Below, one piece after another: positions 36,950 through 45,758 of a DNA stretch of 64,000 bases. Numbering within the stretch: the first letter of the stretch is position 1; every line of letters begins with the position of its first letter. The translations under genes and the position numbers were made by a program. The notes beneath the pieces were generated by a model. It did no database searches. It was not told the DNA's origin and worked only from the letters and a program-made list of their open reading frames with translations. This DNA comes from Clostridiaceae bacterium M8S5. GTDB taxonomy: Bacteria > Bacillota > Clostridia > Tissierellales > MCWD3. The DNA lies in contig CP118523.1 of the NCBI GenBank assembly GCA_029227815.1, forward strand, positions 1,240,001 through 1,304,000, given 5' to 3'.

Positions 36950-36960
36950 TGTAATACCTC

Positions 36961-37461
36961 CTACAAGATTTGTTTGTTGTTTTTTGATATATGATTTATT
37001 AAACCATCATCGTTTATAATGTTTTGCATAAATTCTGGCAGTGGATTTGTCTGGTATGTTGCATTTTTAGTTAAATTATTAATTATACCAGTATTAAAAT
37101 TAATTTCTATGGTATCGCCATGAGAAATATCATTTACAGCATCTTCACATTCAAAAATAGGTAGACCTATATTATATGAATTTCTATAAAAAATCCTAGC
37201 GAAGCTTGATGCTATTACGCAACATATTCCAGAAGCCTTTATTGCTATTGGGGCATGTTCTCTAGATGAGCCACAACCAAAATTTTGACCACCAACTATT
37301 ATGTCATCACTTTTTACACTTGAAGCAAAAGTTGTATCGATATCTTCCATACAGTATTTAGCCAATTCTTTAGGGTCGCAGGTGCTTAAATATCTTGCAG
37401 GGATTATTACATCAGTATCTATATTATCACCATATTTGAATACATTACCTTTCTTAATCAT
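36961..37461 (-). CDS. leuD: 3-Isopropylmalate dehydratase, small subunit
   Basis: The 166-residue swivel-domain subunit has [16 protein letters not shown] near the start and [10 protein letters not shown] near residue 62, both typical. It joins LeuC to isomerise 2- to 3-isopropylmalate. Its length fits the short, archaeal/clostridial-type LeuD. It starts 10 bases after leuC with an AGGAGGT site. Confidence 0.96.
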   Translation of the reverse strand: MIKKGNVFKYGDNIDTDVIIPARYLSTCDPKELAKYCMEDIDTTFASSVKSDDIIVGGQNFGCGSSREHAPIAIKASGICCVIASSFARIFYRNSYNIGLPIFECEDAVNDISHGDTIEINFNTGIINNLTKNATYQTNPLPEFMQNIINDDGLINHISKNNKQIL

Positions 37462-37471
37462 GAGTAACCTC

Positions 37472-38731
37472 CTATATGTTTTGTGGATTTGTTAGTTTAC
37501 CAGTAATAGCAGAAGCAGCTGCAACAGCAGGACTAGATAAATAAACTTCTGATTTTGGATGTCCCATTCGTCCTACAAAATTACGATTTGTAGTTGCAAC
37601 GGCACGTTCACCCTCAGCTAATATTCCCATATGTCCTCCAAGACAAGGTCCACATGTAGGGGTGCTTACAACCGCACCTGCTTTAATGAATATTTCTATA
37701 AGACCTTCTTTGATAGCTTGTAAATATATGTCTTGAGTAGCAGGGAATATTATAGTCCTAACTTTTTTAGACACTTTTTTACCATCTAATATCTTAGCAG
37801 CAGTTCTAAGATCGCTAATTCTACCGTTAGTACAAGAACCAATAACGACCTGATCTATACTTATATCACCTATTTGGTCAAAAGTATATGTGTTCTCAGG
37901 TAGATGAGGAAAAGCTACTGTAGGTTGTATATCGTTTAAGTTGATGTCATATATACTATCATAAACAGCGTCCTCTTCAGGCTCGAAGATAGTATATTGT
38001 CTATTTGTTCTTTCTTTTATATAATCAAGAGTTACATCGTCTACGATAAATATACCATTTTTAGCTCCAGCTTCAATAGCCATATTGGCAATAGTGAATC
38101 TATCGTCAATACTTAGGTTTTTTATGCCACTGCCTACGAACTCCATTGATTTGTATAAAGCACCAGCAACGCCTATTTTTCCTATGATGCTAAGTATGAC
38201 ATCTTTACCACTTACCCAAGGATTTAAGGTTCCTGTCAAATTGAACTTTATAGCACTAGGAACTTTGAACCAACATTTGCCTGTAGCCATTCCTGCTGCC
38301 ATATCCGTACTACCAATTCCTGTTGAAAAAGCACCCAAAGCACCATAGGTACATGTGTGTGAGTCTGCACCGATTATTACTTCGCCGGGAAGTGCTAGAC
38401 CTTTTTCTGGAATAAGAGCATGTTCAATTCCCATTTCACCTATTTCAAAATAGTTTGTAATAGATTTATCGTTAGCAAATTCTCTTACCATTTTACATTG
38501 AGTTGCTGTTTGTATATCTTTATTTGGAGTAAAGTGATCAGGTACTATTGCTACTTTATCTTTATCGAATACTTTAGTAATATTCATTCTTTTAAACTCG
38601 TTTATAGCAACGGGTGTAGTTATATCGTTACCCAATACCAAATCTAAATCAGCTTGTATAAATTGACCAGATTTGACATGTGATAAATTAGCATGTTTTG
38701 CAAGTATTTTCTGTGTCATTGTCATTGGCAT
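37472..38731 (-). CDS. leuC: 3-Isopropylmalate dehydratase, large subunit
   Basis: The 419-residue iron-sulfur subunit is of the short LeuC2/HacA type. [22 protein letters not shown] and [11 protein letters not shown] supply the three cluster cysteines. It is the first gene of the leuCDB operon, behind an AGGAGG site and directly downstream of a leucine-type T-box leader. Confidence 0.96.
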   Translation of the reverse strand: MPMTMTQKILAKHANLSHVKSGQFIQADLDLVLGNDITTPVAINEFKRMNITKVFDKDKVAIVPDHFTPNKDIQTATQCKMVREFANDKSITNYFEIGEMGIEHALIPEKGLALPGEVIIGADSHTCTYGALGAFSTGIGSTDMAAGMATGKCWFKVPSAIKFNLTGTLNPWVSGKDVILSIIGKIGVAGALYKSMEFVGSGIKNLSIDDRFTIANMAIEAGAKNGIFIVDDVTLDYIKERTNRQYTIFEPEEDAVYDSIYDINLNDIQPTVAFPHLPENTYTFDQIGDISIDQVVIGSCTNGRISDLRTAAKILDGKKVSKKVRTIIFPATQDIYLQAIKEGLIEIFIKAGAVVSTPTCGPCLGGHMGILAEGERAVATTNRNFVGRMGHPKSEVYLSSPAVAAASAITGKLTNPQNI

Positions 38732-38765
38732 AATTATTCCTCCTAAAATCTATTAATCTATATAA

Positions 38766-39030
38766 CAAAAAAATCCTTGAATAAAATTCAAGGACGAGCA
38801 GAGCACGCGGTACCACCTTAATTGCGTCATAAAGACACCTCTTAGCGTTGTAAAATAAAGCTTTGTAACGGAGCCAACCGTTATTCTCTAATTTCGGGTT
38901 TCAAGAATACTGCTCAAGAGTGAGTATATTTTGTAGGTAGTATCGGTTTTCAGCAAATACCGACTCTCTGTAACTTACCATGGTAAAATAGTGTCTCTGT
39001 CATAGCATTGTATTTAATTTCGTGCATTAA
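38766..39030 (-). promoter_or_regulatory. Leucine T-box leader of leuCDB
   Basis: Read on the minus strand, the leader has the T-box core AAGGTGGTACCGCG (38806-38819), a specifier-like region with the candidate CUC Leu codon (complement of 38922-38924) in CTCACTCTTGAGC, and a terminator TCCTTGAAT/ATTCAAGGA followed by seven T. Uncharged tRNA-Leu should stabilise the antiterminator and switch the operon on. Confidence 0.92.
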
Positions 39031-39061
39031 AGCGTTTAGTGTGTGTGATTAATTATTCATG

Positions 39062-39091
39062 ATTATAACAATGTATTGTATGTAATGTCAA
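39062..39091 (-). promoter_or_regulatory. Promoter of leuCDB
   Basis: On the minus strand TTGACA (39086-39091) and TATAAT (39062-39067) are separated by 18 bases. They lie just upstream of the T-box leader. Confidence 0.75.
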
Positions 39092-39301
39092 TATAAATTT
39101 TAAAAATATTTTAAATCTTCGATTATAAACTAGATAAGTCTTGTTGATTTCGATAGTCTTATTTATTTTTACAAAAATAGGAAAATATGCTAAAATAAAT
39201 TAGATGTAAAAATTTACAAAAAAGGAGATGATAAATAATTTAAATTATATTTTACACAAATAAAAGATGATTTTTACAAATAAAAACTAGGAGGAAAAAT
39301 G

Positions 39302-40918
39302 ATGAAAAAAGTTACTGGAATTTTAAGCATTTTCTTTGTTTTGCTGATGATAATAAATTTAGCAAATGTCAATGCTATGGGGGAAGATGCTAATGATGTA
39401 CTAGTATCTATAAAAGCAAAAATTAATGAAGGTACAAATGAATTAAAAACTGTCCAGTCTAATGATAATGCGATATCTTATATTGAGGACTCTGAAGGCA
39501 ATATTTATGGGCCAGAAGACTTTTGTTTTTCTGATGATAAAGTGCATATACTAGATACTTCAGGAAAGAAAGTATTATCATTTGAAAATGGTAAAATAGT
39601 TAATAGCTTTTCATATTCAGACGAAAAATTGAATATAACAAAGATAGCAAGTAACAAGGATAGTTTGTTTATGTTAGATACCAAAAATAATATAATAGTT
39701 GAGTATGATAGTAGTAATAATATATTAAAAAAACAAATCAATGAATCGTTAGTTGCGTCTGTAATAGATTTCAAAGCTATAAATGATAATTTGTATATAA
39801 CTTTGGCAGAAGGTAAAAATGGGAGAACCTATAAAATTAATAATATAGAATCAGAACTATTGGGAATTATTGACTCATTTGAAGGAAGGATATTTGATGA
39901 AAATACACACTACAAAACTCAGCTAATACCAGAAGAGGGTAAAGATATTGGACATAGCTGTAAAGTAACTATAGAAGATGTGACTAAAAATGAAATCAAC
40001 GAAGTTACACTTAACTCTAAGCATTGGATTGTAGGAGCTCAATATCTAGGAAAAGATAAAAATAACAATATAATTATAAAGTTGATAGAAATGTCCGAGG
40101 ATACTAATTACTATACAATTGTTGAAGAAACGATTAGAACCATTGATGCAGATGGCAATACTATTGGTATATCTGTAGTTGTTGATGAGCATAAGGATAT
40201 AGTTAATGATATAAAGAGCTATGGGGAGAATTTATACAAGATTTATAACTTAAAAGATAAAATAGAAATAAGAATAGAAAAAAGTCCTTATACTAGCAAT
40301 TATACTTCTAATTTAAAAAGTATCGCTCAAGCTAAAGAAATAAAAAATGATAATATTTTTAAAGCATCATCAATTTCAAGAAGTACAATTATGAGAAATG
40401 CTAAAAAGTATCATTCATCTTTTTCATGGATGTGTACAGATAAAAATTTGAAGCCTCTAACTAATTGGCAAAAACCAAGATATGTTTCTAGCGCTGGGAG
40501 TTATAAATATATGCCTTATTGTTGGGGCGGATTCAATACACCAAGTCAATATAAAAGTGGTATGACAGCAGGAGGTAGAGTAGGAAATATAAACACTTCC
40601 ACTTCAGGACATGTTTACAATACCTATGGTGTAGATTGTTCGGGGTATGTATCTAGATGTTGGGGATTGACGTCAAAACACTCAACAAGAACATTACCTA
40701 ACGTAGCTACAGTTATAAGCAAATCAAGTCTAAAAATTGGAGATGCATTGAATAAGGCTGGCTCACATGTTGTATTATATGAAAAAATGGATTCTTATGG
40801 AAGCTATGTATTATACGAAGCTACGAAGCTAAATGGTTACGATAAGGTATCACATACAACAAGAAGTGCAAGTAATTTGTCAGCTTATAAAGCATTAAAA
40901 TACAAAAATGTGCAGTAG
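39302..40918 (+). CDS. Exported protein with C-terminal NlpC/P60-like domain
   Basis: The protein of about 538 residues has a signal peptide (residues 1-27) and a large N-terminal region of about 330 residues with repeated beta-strand pairs resembling a propeller (DDKVHILDTSGKKVLSF, SLFMLDTKNNIIVEYD). A C-terminal papain-like domain has Cys446 in GVDCSGYVSRCWG and His489 in GSHVVLYE. It probably acts on peptidoglycan stem peptides at the wall. The ATG at 39302 is chosen for 7-base spacing from AGGAGG; an ATG one codon earlier also exists. It lies between the two leucine units but has its own terminator. Confidence 0.8.
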   Translation: MKKVTGILSIFFVLLMIINLANVNAMGEDANDVLVSIKAKINEGTNELKTVQSNDNAISYIEDSEGNIYGPEDFCFSDDKVHILDTSGKKVLSFENGKIVNSFSYSDEKLNITKIASNKDSLFMLDTKNNIIVEYDSSNNILKKQINESLVASVIDFKAINDNLYITLAEGKNGRTYKINNIESELLGIIDSFEGRIFDENTHYKTQLIPEEGKDIGHSCKVTIEDVTKNEINEVTLNSKHWIVGAQYLGKDKNNNIIIKLIEMSEDTNYYTIVEETIRTIDADGNTIGISVVVDEHKDIVNDIKSYGENLYKIYNLKDKIEIRIEKSPYTSNYTSNLKSIAQAKEIKNDNIFKASSISRSTIMRNAKKYHSSFSWMCTDKNLKPLTNWQKPRYVSSAGSYKYMPYCWGGFNTPSQYKSGMTAGGRVGNINTSTSGHVYNTYGVDCSGYVSRCWGLTSKHSTRTLPNVATVISKSSLKIGDALNKAGSHVVLYEKMDSYGSYVLYEATKLNGYDKVSHTTRSASNLSAYKALKYKNVQ

Positions 40919-40993
40919 AATATTTTAAGACTATTAGGGAAATATAGTTTTGTACTGGGTGTTAAATCAGTTATTGTTAAAAAATTTACCAAA

Positions 40994-41038
40994 GATACGA
41001 GTTTAAGCTAAAAGCTTAAATTCGTATCCATTTTTTTA
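40994..41038 (+). terminator. Terminator of the NlpC/P60-like gene
   Basis: GATACGAGTTTAAGCT pairs with AGCTTAAATTCGTATC (one wobble) around AAA, followed by seven T. Confidence 0.88.
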
Positions 41039-41151
41039 ATTATCTGTGACTTTACATATTGATATAAGACAATAATATAATCCAAAAAAGGATTAATAAA
41101 AGGCATATTATTTACAAAATTTGTTTATTATTTATAGAGGAGGTAGTAAAT

Positions 41152-41667
41152 ATGATAAAAAATAAAATTATACTTATAGTTATGTTAATAGCAATATTGT
41201 TATTAGTAGCATGTGGTAAAAATGAAAACTTCATAGGAAAGACAGGTATTGTAATTAAAGAAGATTTGAAGGTTGACTTAAAAGATAAAGATCCGGAGAG
41301 TATGGATCTATCAGGGGTAGTCAGTTTAAATGATTTATTGTTAGTTTTAGATCAAAAAGATGATTATTTTAAAGTAATTGTACCTTATGGTGATATTCCA
41401 AGACCTATAGGTTATGTCCCAAAAGATGCTTTAAGCTTTGATGAAAAAGCTTTGAAAAACGGTAATCAAGGAGAACTAAACAATGTTAATATTTATGATA
41501 GTAAAGATGGAAAAGTTATAGGAACAAAAGACGGAGTAGGATATATAGAAGAGAGAAGTGGTGAATGGGCATTATTTGAACTTCCAGGTGGAGAAGAACC
41601 ATTTTGGGTGAAATTAAGCGATATAAGCTTTGATTTAAGTTCGCAATATCCAAAGAAAGAGCAATAA
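41152..41667 (+). CDS. Small lipoprotein, possible SH3-like repeats
   Basis: The 171-residue lipoprotein precursor has membrane segment IILIVMLIAILLLVAC with lipobox LVAC and Cys at residue 21. The mature part has two short repeats of a strand-turn-strand pattern (VVSLNDLLLVLDQKDDYFKV; GYIEERSGEWALFEL) that suggest SH3-like folds. Ribosome site GGAGGTAG. Its function is unknown; proximity to the NlpC/P60-like gene suggests a wall role. Confidence 0.7.
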   Translation: MIKNKIILIVMLIAILLLVACGKNENFIGKTGIVIKEDLKVDLKDKDPESMDLSGVVSLNDLLLVLDQKDDYFKVIVPYGDIPRPIGYVPKDALSFDEKALKNGNQGELNNVNIYDSKDGKVIGTKDGVGYIEERSGEWALFELPGGEEPFWVKLSDISFDLSSQYPKKEQ

Positions 41668-41678
41668 ATATACATTTT

Positions 41679-41702
41679 GAAGGAGAATTTAGTGTCTCCT
41701 TC
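41679..41702 (+). terminator. Hairpin after the lipoprotein gene
   Basis: GAAGGAGA pairs exactly with TCTCCTTC around an 8-base loop; the tail is moderately T-rich. Confidence 0.55.
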
Positions 41703-41775
41703 CTTTAAATTAATAGCATATTTTATTTTAACACAGCATTTTGATAAAGTATTCTTGAGCAAAGTGAAAAAAGTA

Positions 41776-41804
41776 TTGACATAAATATATTTGTCTGATA
41801 GAAT
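41776..41804 (+). promoter_or_regulatory. Promoter of leuA
   Basis: TTGACA (41776-41781) and TAGAAT (41799-41804) are separated by 17 bases, immediately upstream of the leuA T-box leader. Confidence 0.75.
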
Positions 41805-41821
41805 CCAATATAATATAACAA

Positions 41822-42078
41822 AAGCTGTGACGGAGAGCGTGTTTGAATATTGTAATCGAAGAGAGTCAATGGTTGGTGCAAATTGATATTGCGAGTAAAC
41901 ACTACTCACTCTTGAGCTGAGGTTCTGAAAATAATAGTAAGAGCTATCTGGTTCACCGACATTATAGGTGGAAAGTTTCGATGAAACTTTATTAAGAGGT
42001 TTTTGTATTTATGCAAAAACTATTAAGGTGGTACCGCGGGAATATTTACTCGTCCTTTTATTAGGGCGAGTTTTTTTA
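41822..42078 (+). promoter_or_regulatory. Leucine T-box leader of leuA
   Basis: The T-box core AAGGTGGTACCGCG lies at 42025-42038 and the candidate CUC Leu specifier at 41905-41907, in CTACTCACTCTTGAGC. The terminator ACTCGTCCT/AGGGCGAGT (42048-42071) is followed by seven T. The specifier region matches that of the leuCDB leader, so the two units respond to the same tRNA. Confidence 0.94.
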
Positions 42079-42136
42079 TTTAATTAAAGTGTATAGTGTG
42101 AAGATGATTAATAATACAAAAATAAAGGTGATAACG

Positions 42137-43636
42137 ATGATAAAGATATTTGATACTACTTTGCGAGATGGTGAGCAGTCTCCGGGATGCAGTATGAATT
42201 TATATGAAAAAATACAGATGGCTAAACAGTTAGAAAGTCTAGGGGTAGATATAATAGAGGCTGGTTTTGCAATAGCTTCAAAAGGGGACTTTGAGGCTGT
42301 CAGAGAGATTGCAAAGACAGTAAGAAACTGTACCATCGCTAGTTTGGCTAGAGCTGTTAAAAAAGATATTGATTATGCATGGGAAGCCGTCAAATATGCA
42401 AAAAAACCAAGAATACACACATTTATAGCAACATCAGATATACACATGAAATACAAACTAAAGATGCAACCAGAAGAAGTTATCAAAAAAGCTGTGGAAA
42501 TGGTGAAATACGCAAAAAAATATTGTGAAGACGTTGAATTTTCAGCAGAAGATGCAACCAGAAGTAATCCATTGTTTTTAGCTAAAATTTATCAGGAAGT
42601 AATAAATGCTGGTGCAACAGTTATTAATATACCAGATACCGTAGGATACATTATGCCACATGAATACTATAATTTTATTAAAACTATAACTTCAAATATG
42701 TCCAATGCAGATAAAGCAGATATATCGGTTCACTGCCATGATGATTTAGGTATGGCTGTAGCAAATACGCTTTCAGCCATTAAGGCAGGTGCCACGCAGT
42801 TTGAATGTACAATAAATGGTATAGGAGAAAGAGCAGGAAATGCGGCGTTAGAAGAAGTAGTTATGGCACTGAAGACTAGAAAAGATTATTTCAATCAAAC
42901 CTGTTATATAGATACCACGCAAATAATGAGGACTAGTAAACTTTTAAGCACTATTACAGGAGTACAAGTTCAGCCTAATAAATCGATCGTAGGAGACAAT
43001 GCATTTGCTCATGAATCTGGTATACATCAACATGGAGTACTTGAAGAAAAAAGCACATATGAAATTATGACACCAGAATCTGTAGGACTTAACAAAAACA
43101 AAATGGTATTAGGAAAGCATTCTGGGAAACACGCTTTCAAAGATCGAGTAAAGAGTTTAGGGTATGATTTATCTGAAGAAATTATAGTTAAGTTGTTTAA
43201 ACAGTTTAAGGATTTAGCAGACAAAAAGAAGAATGTATTTGACAAAGACATAGAAGCATTAATATCAGGCAAAACAATAAAAATACCTAGTGTTTATACA
43301 CTAAATAGATTTGTTATAAATAGTGGTAATACAATATCATCAACAGCTACTATAGCATTAGAAAAAGATTCTATAACTATTGAAGACTCAGCTATGGGAG
43401 ATGGACCTGTAGATGCTGCATTTAAAGCTTTAGAAAAATTAGTCTCTATGGATCTAGTTTTAGAAAATTATAGTCTTAATTCTATAACAGAAGGGAAAGA
43501 TGCTCAAGGGGAAGCAATAATAAAGCTAAGACATAATTCTAAAATATATACAGGAAGAGGTTTAAGTACCGATATTGTAGAAGCTAGTATTAAAGCGTAT
43601 ATAGCAGCTGTTAATAAAGTAATGTTTGATATTTAA
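42137..43636 (+). CDS. leuA: 2-Isopropylmalate synthase
   Basis: The protein of about 499 residues has an N-terminal TIM barrel with [12 protein letters not shown] and metal-binding [14 protein letters not shown], and a C-terminal LeuA dimerisation/feedback domain (about 370-499). It condenses acetyl-CoA with 2-oxoisovalerate, the first step of leucine synthesis. The start at 42137 has AAAGGTGA upstream; a longer frame from 42089 lies partly in the leader. Citramalate synthase is a close relative, but the leucine T-box and leuCDB favour leuA. Confidence 0.93.
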   Translation: MIKIFDTTLRDGEQSPGCSMNLYEKIQMAKQLESLGVDIIEAGFAIASKGDFEAVREIAKTVRNCTIASLARAVKKDIDYAWEAVKYAKKPRIHTFIATSDIHMKYKLKMQPEEVIKKAVEMVKYAKKYCEDVEFSAEDATRSNPLFLAKIYQEVINAGATVINIPDTVGYIMPHEYYNFIKTITSNMSNADKADISVHCHDDLGMAVANTLSAIKAGATQFECTINGIGERAGNAALEEVVMALKTRKDYFNQTCYIDTTQIMRTSKLLSTITGVQVQPNKSIVGDNAFAHESGIHQHGVLEEKSTYEIMTPESVGLNKNKMVLGKHSGKHAFKDRVKSLGYDLSEEIIVKLFKQFKDLADKKKNVFDKDIEALISGKTIKIPSVYTLNRFVINSGNTISSTATIALEKDSITIEDSAMGDGPVDAAFKALEKLVSMDLVLENYSLNSITEGKDAQGEAIIKLRHNSKIYTGRGLSTDIVEASIKAYIAAVNKVMFDI

Positions 43637-43644
43637 CTAAAATG

Positions 43645-43673
43645 GATAAGGTTGTCATGTAAGACAACCTTAT
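43645..43673 (+). terminator. leuA terminator hairpin, left copy
   Basis: AAGGTTGTC pairs with GACAACCTT around ATGTAA, nine bases downstream of the leuA stop codon. The same sequence recurs at 43825 beyond the ~150-bp repeat. Confidence 0.65.
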
Positions 43674-43675
43674 TA

Positions 43676-43824
43676 GGTTGATGACAAAGTCATCAAGATA
43701 ACAGACTATAGTAGAAGTACAAGTTCAAGGCGTGTTAAAATTTGAGTAGCAGAGCTTACTTAGAGGTAAGTGAGCAACGGAAATTTTAATAACAACGCAG
43801 AAATTGGGCTTTTGTCTACAGTCT
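43676..43824 (-). repeat. ~150-bp terminator-associated repeat, copy 3 (reverse)
   Basis: In reverse orientation this has the same parts as copy 1: accessory hairpin TTGATGAC/GTCATCAA (43678-43697), terminus CAGACTATAG (43702) and terminus CTACAGTCTG (ending 43825). It is flanked on both sides by the leuA terminator hairpin, as 28-base direct repeats that differ at one base. This is the clearest insertion-with-duplication in the window. Confidence 0.8.
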
Positions 43825-43854
43825 GATAAGGTTGTCATGTAAAACAACCTTAAT
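43825..43854 (+). repeat. leuA terminator hairpin, right copy
   Basis: This begins GATAAGGTTGTCATGTAA and matches 43645-43672 at 27 of 28 bases; the single change weakens one stem pair. It appears to be a target-site duplication caused by repeat copy 3. Confidence 0.75.
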
Positions 43855-43926
43855 TAGATTTGCTTAGAAAGATGGATTTTTAATAACAAAGGATATATAA
43901 TGTATATATAGTTATAATATCATTTA

Positions 43927-44955
43927 ATGAGGGGAGGAATTATTATTAATGAAAGAGTTAAAGATTTAATGAATAAGTTTCCTATTGTTGATGCGCATTA
44001 TGATATATTAGTAGACGTGACTAAAAAGAGAGCACAGGGGAAGACTAAAGTCATAGAAAGAGAGTATTTAAACGAATTTAGAGAAAGTGGAGTTAATATA
44101 ATAGTATGTTCTATTTTTTTAGATAGCATATACGTTCCAGAGATGGCTCTTAGACAAGCGTTAAACCAAATTAATGCATTATATTTAGAGATAGAAGAAT
44201 CTCCAGAAGATTTGATGCTATGTAGGAGCTATGATGATATTACAAAGGCTTTAGACAACAATAAAATAGGGTTTTTGTTATCATTTGAAGGGGTAGAGCC
44301 ATTAGGAAACGATATAAATTTACTTAAAATATTCTATGAATTAGGAGTAAGATTAGTAGGTCTTGTATGGAGCAGAAGAAACTATGCTGGGGACGGAAGT
44401 AGCTTTACTACCGATCATAGAGGGACAGGTTCTGGGTTAACAGAGTTTGGGAAAGAGCTTGTAAAAAGAGCAGAAAAATTAGGGATGATAATAGATGTCA
44501 GCCACTTAAACGATGAAGGTTTTTGGGATGTCATGAAGATAGCAAAGAATCCGGTCATAGCTTCTCATTCAAATTGTAGAGAACTGTGTAAGCAGATGAG
44601 AAATTTAAGAGATGAGCAAATACAAAGCTTAGCTTCAACTGGTGGCGTTATAGGTATGAATACATGTAGTAAATTTGTATCTAACAAAGAAGAAGACAAG
44701 AATTACAAGACACTAGTAAATCATATAGATTACATAGTGAAACTCATAGGAATAGAGTATGTTGGTTTTGGATTTGATTTTTGTGATTTTTTAAGAGAAA
44801 ATAAAAAAAGTGAAGTATTTGATGTACTAGATTCATATAAAGAATTACCTCTGTTTGTGGAGGAATTAGTTAATAGAGGCTATTCAGATGAAGATATTAA
44901 GAAAATAGTTGGAGATAATTTCCTGAATGTATTTAAAAAAGTATTGAATAAATAG
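43927..44955 (+). CDS. M19-family membrane dipeptidase-like peptidase
   Basis: The 342-residue cytoplasmic enzyme has the renal-dipeptidase metal motifs: VDAHYDI near residue 22, SFEGVEPLG, IDVSHLND and ASHSNCREL. It should hydrolyse dipeptides, possibly with D-residues. The start is uncertain. The frame's ATG at 43927 is followed, not preceded, by GGGGAGGA (43930-43937), and the codons at correct distance are ATT. Either ATG is used with a weak site, or a non-AUG codon near 43945, or the ATG at 43969. It is transcribed alone, downstream of repeat copy 3. Confidence 0.88.
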   Translation: MRGGIIINERVKDLMNKFPIVDAHYDILVDVTKKRAQGKTKVIEREYLNEFRESGVNIIVCSIFLDSIYVPEMALRQALNQINALYLEIEESPEDLMLCRSYDDITKALDNNKIGFLLSFEGVEPLGNDINLLKIFYELGVRLVGLVWSRRNYAGDGSSFTTDHRGTGSGLTEFGKELVKRAEKLGMIIDVSHLNDEGFWDVMKIAKNPVIASHSNCRELCKQMRNLRDEQIQSLASTGGVIGMNTCSKFVSNKEEDKNYKTLVNHIDYIVKLIGIEYVGFGFDFCDFLRENKKSEVFDVLDSYKELPLFVEELVNRGYSDEDIKKIVGDNFLNVFKKVLNK

Positions 44956-45107
44956 AATAATCGTCGTCTTGTAAGATTAAACTAATCACATAATTTCACA
45001 TATTAATTGTGTACTTAATTAAAAAAATATATGATAAAATAATAAAAAAAGGGTGGGTCAAACTAATTGAAACATCCTTTTCTATGTAATATGTGTGAGG
45101 TGAAACT

Positions 45108-45758
45108 ATGTATAGAATAAATTTATTAGAAGATGAAAAGAATCTCAATGATTTACTGACATTTCATTTGCAAAACGAAGGGTGGCAAATACAGTCATTT
45201 ATCCGAGGGTTAGATGCGTTAGAGCATATAAACGATGATGTTGATCTATGGGTCTTAGATATCATGGTTCCTGATTTGGATGGCTATGCTTTAATAAAAA
45301 AAATAAAAGAAGTTAAAGATGTACCAGTGATTTTTATATCTGCTAGAGATAAAGATATAGATAGAGTAATTGGTCTTGAATATGGTAGCGATGATTACAT
45401 AACTAAGCCATTTTTGCCAAGAGAACTCATATTGAGAATAGAGAAGTTGTTATCAAGAAATACTTCAAAGGATATAATAAATGTAAACGGATGTTACACT
45501 CTTGATAAAAAGAGAAGAGAATTATTATTAGATAACGAGGTCATAGTGCTTACGTCAAAAGAGTTTGATTTAGTACAAGTCATGATAGACTCACCTAGAA
45601 AGGCTTTTTCTAGAGATGATTTATTAAACAATGTATGGGGTGATGACTATTTTGGAAGCGAAAGAGTTGTTGATGATTTAGTCAGGAGGATTAGAAAGAA
45701 ATTGCCAAATTTAAAGATAGAAACAGTATATGGTTATGGGTATAGGTGGATTGAATGA
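45108..45758 (+). CDS. OmpR-family response regulator
   Basis: The 216-residue protein has a receiver domain with acidic LLEDE at 6-10, phospho-acceptor Asp51 in VLDIMVPDLDG and Lys in ITKPF. The winged-helix domain ends ETVYGYGYRWIE. Ribosome site GTGAGGTGA. Its stop codon overlaps the start of the kinase gene (ATGA), so the two are cotranslated. Targets unknown. Confidence 0.93.
   Translation: MYRINLLEDEKNLNDLLTFHLQNEGWQIQSFIRGLDALEHINDDVDLWVLDIMVPDLDGYALIKKIKEVKDVPVIFISARDKDIDRVIGLEYGSDDYITKPFLPRELILRIEKLLSRNTSKDIINVNGCYTLDKKRRELLLDNEVIVLTSKEFDLVQVMIDSPRKAFSRDDLLNNVWGDDYFGSERVVDDLVRRIRKKLPNLKIETVYGYGYRWIE

Noticed and set aside
42137-43636. Citramalate synthase (cimA) rather than leuA
   Set aside because: The leucine-type T-box and the nearby leuCDB genes favour 2-isopropylmalate synthase; sequence alone cannot fully exclude cimA.
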